Assembly (NCBI GenBank): GCA_902764145.1
Contig: CACWUS010000018.1
Span: forward strand, 1-41,526
Origin: an uncultured Erysipelotrichaceae bacterium
GTDB lineage: Bacteria > Bacillota_I > Bacilli_A > RF39 > UBA660
Direction: 5' to 3'
DNA length: 41,526 nucleotides
A model generated the notes under the pieces. The model was not told where the DNA came from, did no database searches, and was given only the letters and a program-made list of their open reading frames with translations. Position numbers and translations under genes: made by a program. Shown here piece by piece: positions 1 to 8,508 of this stretch (positions within the stretch are counted from its first letter, which is position 1; each line of letters opens with the position of its first letter).

Positions 1-1113
1 TGGTATACAGAAGAAATGCCATTTGTTGAAGCAGCTAGTATTGGAACAGAAAAAGTAATAAAAGATCATGCTACTATTGGAATTGTTGTAACAACAGATG
101 GTTCTATTTTAGATATGTCTAGAAATAATTATATAAGTGCAGAAGAAAAAGTTATTAATGAACTTAAAAATATTAATAAACCTTTTATAGTTGTTATGAA
201 TACAACAAATCCTAATTCAAATGAAACAATTGCTTTAGTAAATGGAATGAAAGATAAATATAAGGTGCCCGTAATTCCAGTAAGTGTAGCTGACATGGGT
301 GAAAGTGATATTGTAAATATTCTAAAAGAAGCTTTATATGAATTTCCTGTTGATCATATTGAATTTAATATACCAGATTGGGTAGGTGTACTTAATAATA
401 ATCATCCATTAAAACAAACATTTATTAATAAAATGAAAGAATCAATTGTAAATGTTGATAAATTAAGAGATGCTGAAAATATTAATTTAAATTTAGAAGA
501 TAATAGTGAAATTACAAAAGCATATATATCATCACTTGATACAGATAATAGCGAAGTAACTATTACACTAGAAGCAAATGAAGAATTATATAATCAAATT
601 TTAAAAGATTTAGTTGGTGAAAATATTAATTCTAAAGGTGATTTATTAAAGATATTTCAAGATCTAAGCGAAGGTAGAGGAGAATATGAAAATATAAAAG
701 GTGCATTAAAACAAGTATATCAAACTGGATATGGAATAGTACTTCCAAGAATAAAAGATATGAAATTAGATGAGCCTGAAATTATTAAACAAGGAAATAG
801 ATATGGAATTAAATTAAAAGCCAAAGCAGCTAGTATTCATTTAATAAAAGTAGATGTTGAAAGTAGTTTTGAACCTATTATTGGAAGTGAACTTCAAAGT
901 AAAGAATTAATAGATCATATAATGAAAGATAAAGATAACCCAGATAAGATTTGGAAAAGTGAAATATTTGGAAGAAGTTTAGAAGATATAGTTGGTGAAA
1001 GTATTCAAGCAAAATTGTCACTTTTACCAGACACTTCTAAATATAAATTATCTAGTACAATTACTAAAATGGTTAATAAAGGAAGTAATAATTTAATAGC
1101 AATAGTCTTATAA
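1..1113 (+). CDS. spoIVA: Stage IV sporulation protein A (SpoIVA), 5'-truncated by the window edge
   Basis: SpoIVA is the ATPase that polymerises on the forespore outer membrane and forms the basement layer of the spore coat. The open frame is already running at base 1 (WYTEEMPFVEAASIGTEKVI), so the first Met in view is internal and the start and Walker A motif lie upstream. About 370 C-terminal residues are present, against roughly 490 in Bacillus. Visible family features are EAASIGTEKVI, TTDGS, the NTTNP segment in the NKxD position, the long helical middle region, and the C-terminal end NLIAIVL, which corresponds to the conserved hydrophobic tail needed for localisation in Bacillus. The gene ends in a terminator overlapping its stop codon. 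It is evidence that the organism sporulates. Identification is confident; only completeness is unknown. Confidence 0.93.
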   Translation, partial: WYTEEMPFVEAASIGTEKVIKDHATIGIVVTTDGSILDMSRNNYISAEEKVINELKNINKPFIVVMNTTNPNSNETIALVNGMKDKYKVPVIPVSVADMGESDIVNILKEALYEFPVDHIEFNIPDWVGVLNNNHPLKQTFINKMKESIVNVDKLRDAENINLNLEDNSEITKAYISSLDTDNSEVTITLEANEELYNQILKDLVGENINSKGDLLKIFQDLSEGRGEYENIKGALKQVYQTGYGIVLPRIKDMKLDEPEIIKQGNRYGIKLKAKAASIHLIKVDVESSFEPIIGSELQSKELIDHIMKDKDNPDKIWKSEIFGRSLEDIVGESIQAKLSLLPDTSKYKLSSTITKMVNKGSNNLIAIVL

Positions 1114-1127
1114 AGACTATTTTTTTA
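1101..1127 (+). terminator. Rho-independent terminator of spoIVA
   Basis: A 9-bp perfect stem (AATAGTCTT / AAGACTATT) with a short loop is followed by a T run. The stop codon TAA (1111-1113) lies in the loop and 3' arm. Confidence 0.85.
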
Positions 1128-1192
1128 TTTGAAAAGAAGTGTTTATTAGTATTAATAGCTAATTATTATATTAGGAGGATAAACACATATTT

Positions 1193-1651
1193 ATGAAATT
1201 TCAAAAAGATTTTTATAAAAATATAGAAAGCAATATAGAAAGAGCATTAAATAACAAAACCTCAAAGGGAGTATTAAAATTTGAGAAGCCAAAGTTAGCG
1301 GAGACAATAATTATTAAAATTTATTATGGAATTGATACTGAAGGTTGGAATAAGACTTTATCTGATGATGATATAAGACACATGTTAAAAGAACATAGTA
1401 ATCCAATTAAAGAAGCTAAAAAAGATCAGATTGCTATAACAAAAGAGGATATTATCAATATTCCTGATATTATTAATAATTATGATAGTATAGAAAAAGG
1501 AAACAGAAATGGAAAATATAATACAATTAGGTATATTAAAAATTATTATGATAACATTACATATCTAGTTGAAGTTATATTGGATGATCAAAAATTATTG
1601 CAAATAAAAACGATGTGGAAAAAATCTACTATCAAGACTAGTGTTCATTAA
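1193..1651 (+). CDS. Putative BECR-fold (phage-type) nuclease domain protein
   Basis: This is a 152-aa stand-alone protein. Residues about 60-150 resemble the phage-associated Barnase-EndoU-ColicinE5/D-RelE-like nuclease domains: DIRHMLKEHSNP, then QIAITKEDIINIPDII, then a beta-rich stretch ending in LLQIKTMWKK. In known proteins this order (His-containing helix, ITxxDxxxIPxII, terminal TMxKK strand) sits at the C-terminus of phage head proteins or polymorphic toxins and is thought to cut RNA. Here it has no carrier domain, no signal peptide and no obvious immunity partner, unless the next small gene is one. AGGAGG (1173-1178) is 14 nt from the ATG, which is unusually far. The domain call is from memory of the pattern, not a search. 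It could be a toxin remnant. Confidence 0.5.
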   Translation: MKFQKDFYKNIESNIERALNNKTSKGVLKFEKPKLAETIIIKIYYGIDTEGWNKTLSDDDIRHMLKEHSNPIKEAKKDQIAITKEDIINIPDIINNYDSIEKGNRNGKYNTIRYIKNYYDNITYLVEVILDDQKLLQIKTMWKKSTIKTSVH

Positions 1652-1720
1652 AACTCTAGTCTAACGGCCAAACCGGACAATAGCATGACTACCACATCAA
1701 TGTATATAATTTATCATGAA

Positions 1721-1736
1721 TTGACTTGAAAGTCAA
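1721..1736. repeat. Short perfect hairpin in the gap between two islet genes
   Basis: TTGACT-TGAA-AGTCAA forms a 6-bp stem with a tetraloop. There is no T run, so it is not a typical terminator. The preceding bases (1660-1700) are locally richer in C and G than the surroundings, with no recognisable RNA or gene. Confidence 0.4.
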
Positions 1737-1783
1737 CAATGTTAAATTATCTATAAAATATTTTATGAATATTAGGAGGATAA

Positions 1784-1975
1784 ATGCACAAATATATAAA
1801 ATATTATAAATTTGGTTATGAAGAGGGAATTAAAGATGCATATAGGGATTATCTAAATAATAAAAGAAAGAAATTTAAAAAAGTTAATAAAAAAGAAGTT
1901 ATATCTAAATTATATGATTTAGGTTATATTGATGGATATAGAAAAAATATAGAATATCTCTTTAATTTAAAATAA
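1784..1975 (+). CDS. Small basic protein of unknown function with two GYxxG motifs
   Basis: This is a 63-aa, Lys/Tyr-rich, probably cytoplasmic protein. It contains two similar segments, FGYEEGIKDAYRD near residue 10 and LGYIDGYRKN near residue 46, suggesting a small duplicated helical motif. AGGAGG at 1774-1779 is only 4 nt from the ATG. The leader ATTAGGAGGATAAA is identical to the one before the upstream nuclease-like gene, so the two may share an origin as a pair. No family is recognised. Being next to a putative nuclease, it could be an antitoxin or immunity protein, but nothing in the sequence demonstrates this. Confidence 0.55.
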   Translation: MHKYIKYYKFGYEEGIKDAYRDYLNNKRKKFKKVNKKEVISKLYDLGYIDGYRKNIEYLFNLK

Positions 1976-1983
1976 AAATATTG

Positions 1984-1989
1984 TATAAT
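1984..1989 (+). promoter_or_regulatory. -10 box (TATAAT) of the pilin/hydrolase operon
   Basis: TTGTATAAT ends 23 nt before the ATG at 2013. AAGGAG follows at about 2001-2006 as the ribosome binding site. No convincing -35 is seen. Confidence 0.65.
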
Positions 1990-2012
1990 TTATTTATAAT
2001 AAGGAGTTAGAT

Positions 2013-2480
2013 ATGAATAAGAATAGAAAAGGTTTTACTTTAATGGAATTACTAGTAGTAATTGTTATTGTAGCTGTAGTAGGTGTTGGTGCTAGTATTT
2101 CATTTAATAATATAAATGATTCAACTGCACAAGTTGAACTTGAAAACAAATATATGGAAATACAAAGAGCAGCAACTTTATATTTGGATTTGCATAATTC
2201 ATCTTTAGATACATTTATAGAAAATAAAGAAATGTATATGAAATTATATGTTTTAAAAGAATTAAATTATATTAATGATATGGAAAATCCTGTTACTGGA
2301 GATGATATTAGTTTAGATTATTATGTTAAAACATATATACCTAGTGATGGTAAAAAAGTAGATACTTGTATTTTAAGTATTGATTTAGTTGGTACAGAAA
2401 CATGTATAGCTAATAGTAAAGGTAAAAGATGTGGTTGCTGTGATTTGGCTGATAATCCAACATTAAATCCAAGCTGCTAG
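2013..2480 (+). CDS. Type IV pilin-like (pseudopilin) protein
   Basis: This 155-aa protein has a short basic leader (MNKNRKG) followed by FTLMELLVVIVIVAVVG, the class III prepilin motif: cleavage after Gly7, Phe+1 methylation, Glu+5. The hydrophobic helix serves as membrane anchor and filament core. The C-terminal half is polar and ends in a Cys-rich tail (GKRCGCCDL and a final Cys), so disulfides in the exported head are likely. The prepilin peptidase encoded at 15899 is the expected processing enzyme. It is the first gene of an operon, 14 nt upstream of the next ATG, which links a pilin-type protein to the hydrolase cassette behind it. It could be a competence-type minor pseudopilin; the exact class cannot be told. 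Confidence 0.88.
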   Translation: MNKNRKGFTLMELLVVIVIVAVVGVGASISFNNINDSTAQVELENKYMEIQRAATLYLDLHNSSLDTFIENKEMYMKLYVLKELNYINDMENPVTGDDISLDYYVKTYIPSDGKKVDTCILSIDLVGTETCIANSKGKRCGCCDLADNPTLNPSC

Positions 2481-2494
2481 TTACAGGTGCTTTT

Positions 2495-2884
2495 ATGGAA
2501 GAAGAAAATAAAATAGCTGATAATAAAATAGATAATGATGCATCTTATTCTGAATATAGAAAAAAGTTAGAAGATTATAATAATAAAATTGATGCTGAAA
2601 AAGACAAAATTAAAGATTTAGAAGATATTGAAGATTTATATGTATCATTAAATAAAAGTATTAATGAATGCGTAAGTATATTAAGAGATTCAGTAAAAGG
2701 TAAAAATGTTACTAATAAATTAAATGCTATAGAGGAAAATAATGCTATTAATCTTAACAAAACAATAAGTGACATTGATATTAAGAGAAATGATATTAAA
2801 AATAATATTGTTTTGTTAAATAATGAAAAAGATAAGTATGAAGAGAATTTTAGAGAAAAAAATACTACAGAAGAAGGTGAATAG
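2495..2884 (+). CDS. Small coiled-coil protein, DUF5082/YwqH-like
   Basis: This is a 129-aa, highly charged, almost entirely helical protein without membrane segments. Heptad-like helices cover about residues 18-60 and 90-120, with a short break near DSVKGKNVTNKL. Length, helix-break-helix layout and position directly before a large exported protein resemble YwqH-type (DUF5082) partners of LXG toxins in Bacillus type VII secretion loci. There is no WXG motif at the turn, so this is a similarity of form rather than a firm family match. It is translated from an AGGTG site 14 nt after the pilin stop and lies 2 nt before the hydrolase-like gene. A chaperone or targeting partner for the downstream product is the best inference. 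Confidence 0.65.
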   Translation: MEEENKIADNKIDNDASYSEYRKKLEDYNNKIDAEKDKIKDLEDIEDLYVSLNKSINECVSILRDSVKGKNVTNKLNAIEENNAINLNKTISDIDIKRNDIKNNIVLLNNEKDKYEENFREKNTTEEGE

Positions 2885-2886
2885 TT

Positions 2887-5004
2887 TTGGAAGAAATACT
2901 AAATCAAATATCTAATGGAGTTCCAGGAGTATATAGTTTTTTTTATGATGGTTGTGAATATAAAGCTGTAGTAGGTGATATAGCTCCAGGAAATCCAGTT
3001 GGAATAACTGTTCATGGTGGAGGAGCAGGTGGTGGATATAGTGATACTTTACACGAACAAAGAGCATTACTTGATGGACAAACAATCGATGAGGCACTTA
3101 AAAGTGGAACATATAATATAACTGGACAAAACCAAATTGATATATTCCCAGTTTCTTTTGAAGGTTATCATAATTATCCAAACGGGCCTACAAGAATAAC
3201 AAATTTAGTTTCAGGTATTGCAAATACTATAACAGATTCTTTAGGTAATCCAATTGTTTATATGCCAGAAGGACATAGTGCAACTTGTAGAAGTACCATT
3301 AAAAATGCAATGCTTTATGCTGAAAGAGGTGGAACGGCAGAACAAATAATTGCATTGTCAATAGATCCAGCTCAAAATTCTAGTACAACATATACTGAAG
3401 AAGATGTTAAGTTTATGCTTGATCATAATATTACAGTATTACAAGTAAGAGGTAATACAATGTGTGGAGACATGCAAGATGCTATTAATAAAGGTATGCC
3501 TTTCATAGATGTTAAACTTACACTTTTAGATGGAAATGGTCATGAACCATCAGATTTTTGGGTTAAACATAGAGTGCCTAGAACAATGCTAGGGGATTTT
3601 GACTATTCAGATATAGCAAATGGAACATTTTCTTGGGCTGATGTTTTTGGAGTAGATGAAAATGGTAATTATCCTGAATATTATGATGATTATAATAATT
3701 ATACATATAGAATAAAAACTACAGTTGTCGTATATAATGTACCTGGTTTTAATAATAAAGAAGAAGTTCCACTAGAAGTTTTGGATAATTATTTTAGTTC
3801 ACTTGTAATGAGTGATGAAGAATATTTGGAACTTGAATTATCAAATATGAAATCAGCTATACTTAAAGCAAAAGCTTTATCTTCTGTAACTAGTTATTTT
3901 CCTAGTTATAGTACTACTATAATTCCATCTAGTGTTCCTAGTTCTATAAATAATATTATTGTATATAATGATACTGTTATTAATAGAGCACTTGAAGCAT
4001 TAGAAAAGATAGAAGCAGCTAAAGAAAGTTATGAGTTAGTAGATAGAGATTTATATTTAAGAGCAATTGATTCACTTAATTCATTAGAACTATTAACTCC
4101 TGCTGTTATTCATGAAGATACTACTTTAGAAGAAAATCCTAATACCACTTCAGAGATAGGTAATGAATCTCCTAATTCTACACGAACTAACAATCCTCCA
4201 AATTCAAATAATTATATAAATCCACCGGTTAATAATAATACAAACAATGAAAATAAATCAAATAATACAAATGACGAAAAAACATCAAATACTGATAGTA
4301 AAACAGATACAACTAAAGAAGAAAATACAAATCCAGAAGGTGTAGGAAATAATAATGAAAAAACACCAAGTGAAAATCAAAATACTAACAAACAATCTAA
4401 ATTTGTAAGTGATGACTCATATATAGAAAAATTAAATAAAGATGTTGATGATAAAGAAATAACAAAACCAACAAACAAAGTGAATAAAACAATACCATCT
4501 AAGGCTAAAACTACAGCAAAGAAATCAACAAGTAAGTCAACAACATCAAAAACACAATCAACTAAGTCAGTTGTATTTGCTCCTGAAAATGAAGTTATTG
4601 ATAATGAACCTATTAATAGTGAAAGTGATGTAAATACAGATTATGGTACTGATTATTTTGAAGATATTCCTCTTGATGTTCCTGTTGAAGTTACACCTGA
4701 AGTAACACCAGAAGTAACTCCTGAAAAAGTAACTCCATCAAATGATGCAGATATATTAAAAACAATTGGTATAACTGCAGGAATAGGAGCAGGAATAGGT
4801 GCTGTTGCTTATGGAGTAAATGAGCAAATAAAGAAAAAAGATTATGAAGATGGATTTGATTATTCATACTCTAAAGGCCCTGAAAAAAGTGATTATTTAG
4901 AACAAGAATCACAAACAAGTGAATACTCTCCATATGCAGAAATACCAACTGATGAAATTGGGCCATATAATGTTGATAAAGTAAGTGCTGGAGGTGAAGA
5001 ATAA
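2887..5004 (+). CDS. Alpha/beta-hydrolase-like protein with long linker and C-terminal membrane segment
   Basis: This 705-aa protein starts with TTG; GAAGGTG is 7 nt upstream and no better start exists. The N-terminal about 240 residues look like an alpha/beta hydrolase: HGGG (43-46) as oxyanion loop, EGHSAT with Ser131 as nucleophile elbow, and GNGH with His219 as catalytic His. The third acid is unclear. A helical region (about 290-400) follows, then a low-complexity Asn/Thr/Lys/Pro linker (about 415-580) and a TPEV repeat. A Gly/Ala-rich hydrophobic segment near 622-645 (ITAGIGAGIGAVAYG) precedes a charged 60-aa tail. No N-terminal signal peptide is seen. Flanking coiled-coil and LXG-like proteins suggest type VII-like export or a membrane-tethered enzyme. 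The substrate is unknown and could be a lipid or ester. Confidence 0.62.
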   Translation: MEEILNQISNGVPGVYSFFYDGCEYKAVVGDIAPGNPVGITVHGGGAGGGYSDTLHEQRALLDGQTIDEALKSGTYNITGQNQIDIFPVSFEGYHNYPNGPTRITNLVSGIANTITDSLGNPIVYMPEGHSATCRSTIKNAMLYAERGGTAEQIIALSIDPAQNSSTTYTEEDVKFMLDHNITVLQVRGNTMCGDMQDAINKGMPFIDVKLTLLDGNGHEPSDFWVKHRVPRTMLGDFDYSDIANGTFSWADVFGVDENGNYPEYYDDYNNYTYRIKTTVVVYNVPGFNNKEEVPLEVLDNYFSSLVMSDEEYLELELSNMKSAILKAKALSSVTSYFPSYSTTIIPSSVPSSINNIIVYNDTVINRALEALEKIEAAKESYELVDRDLYLRAIDSLNSLELLTPAVIHEDTTLEENPNTTSEIGNESPNSTRTNNPPNSNNYINPPVNNNTNNENKSNNTNDEKTSNTDSKTDTTKEENTNPEGVGNNNEKTPSENQNTNKQSKFVSDDSYIEKLNKDVDDKEITKPTNKVNKTIPSKAKTTAKKSTSKSTTSKTQSTKSVVFAPENEVIDNEPINSESDVNTDYGTDYFEDIPLDVPVEVTPEVTPEVTPEKVTPSNDADILKTIGITAGIGAGIGAVAYGVNEQIKKKDYEDGFDYSYSKGPEKSDYLEQESQTSEYSPYAEIPTDEIGPYNVDKVSAGGEE

Positions 5005-5573
5005 TGACTAGAGTTGCTAGTAGCGAATTAAGTGAATTAAAATCTAATAAAACTTTAAATGATTTGGAACCTCTAAGCCAAGCATTAAAAGATGCAGGCA
5101 AAATATTTGATAATTTTGCCACATATTCAAATAGACGTTTAAAAGGTGAAGGATATGATGCTATTAGAGTAGTTGCGTCATTTGTAGCAACCTCTTTTGA
5201 TAAAATTGCTACCCTAGATTTAAATGCTCATGACAACATAATTGATGGAACTGATAAATTGATTGGATTTATGGGAGAATATTCAAAATTAGATGATAAA
5301 AATCTAGAACATTTAGGCAATGGTCTTAGATATACTGGTACTCAAATTGGTATGGTAGAATCAAGAATTAGAAAAGGTGAATATGAAGGGGATGAACTAA
5401 ATAGTGCATATAGGCAACTAGAATATTGGCGTTCTGCATATAATGAAATATTAAAAGAATATGAAAAATTAAGAGATTTAGCTGGTATGAATTCTTCAAC
5501 TGGCAGTTGTATAGAAAGTATTAGTTCAGATATTGCTAGTTTAAGAACAATACTTGTAGATAATTGGCACTAA
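5004..5573 (+). CDS. Helical LXG/WXG-like protein of a type VII-type cassette
   Basis: This is a 189-aa helical protein with no signal peptide or membrane segment. Residues about 18-70 (LEPLSQALKDAGKIFD, then RRLKGEGYDAIR) resemble the opening of LXG domains, where a LxGxxYdaxK-type motif sits between two long helices. The C-terminus is a second helical pair ending in TILVDNWH. The start codon overlaps the upstream stop (TAATG), so translation is coupled to the hydrolase gene. It contains a single Cys near residue 167. It could be a secretion partner, an immunity factor or a structural protein for the hydrolase. The LXG assignment is tentative because of low sequence similarity. The operon ends in a terminator overlapping its stop codon. 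Confidence 0.55.
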   Translation: MTRVASSELSELKSNKTLNDLEPLSQALKDAGKIFDNFATYSNRRLKGEGYDAIRVVASFVATSFDKIATLDLNAHDNIIDGTDKLIGFMGEYSKLDDKNLEHLGNGLRYTGTQIGMVESRIRKGEYEGDELNSAYRQLEYWRSAYNEILKEYEKLRDLAGMNSSTGSCIESISSDIASLRTILVDNWH

Positions 5574-5589
5574 TATTTAGTGCTTTTTT
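5567..5589 (+). terminator. Terminator of the pilin/hydrolase operon
   Basis: A perfect 7-bp stem GCACTAA / TTAGTGC with a TAT loop is followed by six T. The stem contains the stop codon. Confidence 0.88.
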
Positions 5590-5613
5590 ATTGTTAAATA
5601 TAAAATAATATTG

Positions 5614-5619
5614 TATAAT
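5614..5619 (+). promoter_or_regulatory. -10 box of uvrA
   Basis: TATAAT within TTGTATAATATTC, about 38 nt before the uvrA start, just after the previous terminator. No SOS (LexA/DinR, GAAC-N4-GTTC) box is visible next to it. Confidence 0.6.
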
Positions 5620-5656
5620 ATTCATGATTTTTTGCACATTAATAAAGAGGTGTATT

Positions 5657-8473
5657 ATGGATAAAATAATTATTAAAAATGCTAGAGAAAATAATTTAAA
5701 AGGTATTGATTTAGAACTTCCTAAAAATAAATTAATTGTTATGACTGGAGTTAGTGGTAGTGGTAAATCTAGTCTTGCTTTTGATACTATTTATGCTGAA
5801 GGACAAAGACGTTATGTAGAAAGTCTAAGTGCATATGCTAGACAATTTTTAGGAAATATGAATAAAAGTGAAGTTGATAGTATAGAAGGACTTAGTCCAA
5901 GTATCTCAATTGATCAAAAATCTACTAATAAAAATCCTAGAAGTACTGTAGGTACAATTACAGAAATATATGATTACTTAAGACTTTTATTTGCACGTAT
6001 AGGTGTTCCATATTGTAAAAATCATAATATACCTGTTCAAAGTCAAAGTATAGAAGAAATGACAAATAAAGTTTTAGAACTAGAACTTGGTACTAAAATA
6101 GAAATATTATCACCTGTTGTTCATGGTGAAAAAGGAACTCAAAAAGATTTACTTGAAGATTTAAGAAAAGATGGATTTGTTAGAGTAAAAATAGATGGTG
6201 AAAATTATGATTTAAATGATGAAATAACTCTTGAAAAAAACAAAAAACATAATATAAATGTAGTTATAGATAGACTTTCAATTAAAGAAGACTCTCGTTC
6301 TAGAATTTTTGAATCTATTGAAACATCTACTAAAATGGCAAACGGAAAAGTTGTAATTAATATAATTGGAGAAAAGGAAATTGTATTTAGTGAAAACTAT
6401 GCATGTCCATTGTGTGATTTTAGTATTCCTGAACTTGAACCAAGATTATTTTCATTTAATAGTCCATTTGGAGCTTGTCCTCATTGTAAAGGACTTGGAG
6501 TTAATAAACATATTGATGAAGATATATTAATACCTGATAAATCTAAATCTATTATGGATGGAGCAGTAGTTTCATTTCAAAGTGGTGAAACACTAAACAT
6601 TTATTATAAAAAATTAAATCTTGTTGCTAAACATTATAATATTGATTTATATAAACCAGTTAAAGATTTAACTAGAGAAGAACTTGATATTATTCTTTAT
6701 GGATCAAAAGAAAAATTGGATTTAACACTTACTACTAGAAGCGGTAGTACTCTTAAGAGCTATGATTATTTTGAGGGAATAATAACTAATTTAGAAAGAC
6801 GTTATATGGAAACCACAAGTAGTGCTATTAGAGAGTGGATTGAAAGATATATGACTGATTTACCATGTCCTGTGTGTCATGGAGCCAGACTAAAAGATGA
6901 AGCGTTAAGTGTAAGAGTTGGTGGTAAAAACATTATAGAAGTAACTGATTTAAGTATTAGAAATTTAATTGATTATTTTGATAAACTAAAACTTAATAAA
7001 GAGCAAGAAGAAATATCACTTTTAATTATTAAAGAGATTAAAGAAAGATTAAATTTTCTAAAGAATGTAGGTCTTGAATATTTAACACTTTCTCGTGAGG
7101 CAGCAACATTATCAGGAGGAGAGGCACAAAGAATTAGACTAGCTACTCAAATAGGAAGTAGACTATCTGGTATTCTTTATGTACTTGATGAACCAAGCAT
7201 TGGACTTCATCAAAGAGATAATGAAAGATTAATTAATTCATTAAAGGAAATGAGAGATTTAGGAAATACACTAATAGTTGTAGAACATGATACTGAAACA
7301 ATGATGAATGCAGATTATATAGTCGATATAGGCCCAAAAGCTGGAAATGAAGGTGGATACCTAGTTTGTGCTGGTAGTGTTGAAGATATCATGAACTGTA
7401 AAGAATCAATTACTGGGGACTATTTAAGTGGAAGAAAAAGAATAGAAGTACCTAAAAAAAGACGTAAAGGGAATGGTAAAAGTATTAAAATTACTGGTTG
7501 TAGGGAAAATAATTTAAAGAATATCAATGTAGAATTTCCACTTGGAAAGTTTATATGTGTAACTGGAGTTAGTGGAAGTGGTAAGAGTACTTTAGTTAAT
7601 GAAATACTTGGTAAAACATTATCAAATGTAATAAATAGAAGCAAAGAAAAACCAGGAAAATATAAATCTATTAAAGGACTTGAAAATGTAGATAAAGTAG
7701 TAAATATAACACAAGATCCAATAGGTAGAACTCCAAGAAGTAACCCTGCTACATATACTGGAGTGTTTGATTCAATAAGAGAAGTATTTGCAGAAACTCG
7801 TGAGTCTAAGATAAGAGGATATGATAAAAGTAGATTTAGCTTTAATGTAAAAGGTGGAAGATGTGAAGCATGTTCAGGAGATGGTGTTAAAAAAATAGAA
7901 ATGCATTTTCTACCTGATGTGTATGTTCCATGTGATGTATGTAATGCTACTAGATATAATAAAGAAACTTTAAAAGTTAAATTTAAAGGACTTAATATAG
8001 CAGAAGTATTAGATTTAAGAGTTAGTGATGCATTAAAAGTATTTGAAAATGTTCCAAAAGTATATAAAACTCTTAAAATAATGGATGAAGTAGGGCTTGG
8101 ATATGTACAACTTGGTCAAAATGCTGTTACATTATCGGGTGGTGAAGCATCACGTGTTAAGCTTGCTAAAGAGCTTCAAAAGAAACCTACTGGAAAAAGC
8201 GTATTTATTTTAGACGAGCCATCAACTGGTCTTCATCAAGATGATATTAAAAGATTATTAGAAATATTAAATAGAATAGTAGATAATGGAGATACTGTTA
8301 TTGTTATAGAACATAATTTAGATATTATAGCAGTTTCAGATTATATTATTGATTTAGGTCCAGAAGGTGGAGACTTTGGTGGTGAAATAGTAGCCAAAGG
8401 AACACCTGAAGAAGTAGTGAAAGTTAAAGAAAGCTATACAGGACAGTACCTAAAAGATATATTGAAAAAATAA
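5657..8473 (+). CDS. uvrA: Excinuclease ABC subunit A (UvrA)
   Basis: UvrA is the damage-recognition ATPase of nucleotide excision repair and acts with UvrB and UvrC. The 938-aa protein has the normal length. It has two ABC modules: Walker A GVSGSGKSS near residue 33 and GVSGSGKST near 640, signatures LSGGEAQR and LSGGEASR, and DEPS Walker B motifs. Zinc-binding cysteine sets are present: CPLC with CPHC in the first module, CPVCHGAR, and CEAC with CDVCNATRYNKETL in the second. ATG 5657 is preferred to an in-frame ATG 33 nt upstream because AAGAGGTG sits just before it and because the upstream ATG lies close to the -10. uvrB is not in the window, so the gene is transcribed alone here. Confidence 0.97.
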   Translation: MDKIIIKNARENNLKGIDLELPKNKLIVMTGVSGSGKSSLAFDTIYAEGQRRYVESLSAYARQFLGNMNKSEVDSIEGLSPSISIDQKSTNKNPRSTVGTITEIYDYLRLLFARIGVPYCKNHNIPVQSQSIEEMTNKVLELELGTKIEILSPVVHGEKGTQKDLLEDLRKDGFVRVKIDGENYDLNDEITLEKNKKHNINVVIDRLSIKEDSRSRIFESIETSTKMANGKVVINIIGEKEIVFSENYACPLCDFSIPELEPRLFSFNSPFGACPHCKGLGVNKHIDEDILIPDKSKSIMDGAVVSFQSGETLNIYYKKLNLVAKHYNIDLYKPVKDLTREELDIILYGSKEKLDLTLTTRSGSTLKSYDYFEGIITNLERRYMETTSSAIREWIERYMTDLPCPVCHGARLKDEALSVRVGGKNIIEVTDLSIRNLIDYFDKLKLNKEQEEISLLIIKEIKERLNFLKNVGLEYLTLSREAATLSGGEAQRIRLATQIGSRLSGILYVLDEPSIGLHQRDNERLINSLKEMRDLGNTLIVVEHDTETMMNADYIVDIGPKAGNEGGYLVCAGSVEDIMNCKESITGDYLSGRKRIEVPKKRRKGNGKSIKITGCRENNLKNINVEFPLGKFICVTGVSGSGKSTLVNEILGKTLSNVINRSKEKPGKYKSIKGLENVDKVVNITQDPIGRTPRSNPATYTGVFDSIREVFAETRESKIRGYDKSRFSFNVKGGRCEACSGDGVKKIEMHFLPDVYVPCDVCNATRYNKETLKVKFKGLNIAEVLDLRVSDALKVFENVPKVYKTLKIMDEVGLGYVQLGQNAVTLSGGEASRVKLAKELQKKPTGKSVFILDEPSTGLHQDDIKRLLEILNRIVDNGDTVIVIEHNLDIIAVSDYIIDLGPEGGDFGGEIVAKGTPEEVVKVKESYTGQYLKDILKK

Positions 8474-8481
8474 TACCTATT

Positions 8482-8490
8482 TGATATTAT
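8482..8490 (+). promoter_or_regulatory. Extended -10 promoter (TGATATTAT)
   Basis: TG-N-TATTAT lies 18 nt upstream of the ATG at 8509, followed by a GGGGGAT ribosome binding site (8496-8502). Confidence 0.5.
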
Positions 8491-8508
8491 AAATTGGGGG
8501 ATGAAAAT

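Noticed and set aside
1655..1700. tRNA-like or small RNA gene in the GC-richer stretch
   Set aside because: No cloverleaf, no GTTC-type T-loop and no flanking promoter or terminator could be found.
3900..4750. CRISPR or tandem DNA repeat in the Asn/Thr-rich part of the hydrolase-like gene
   Set aside because: The repetition is low-complexity coding sequence (NNTN, TPEV) with no regular spacing or conserved repeat unit.
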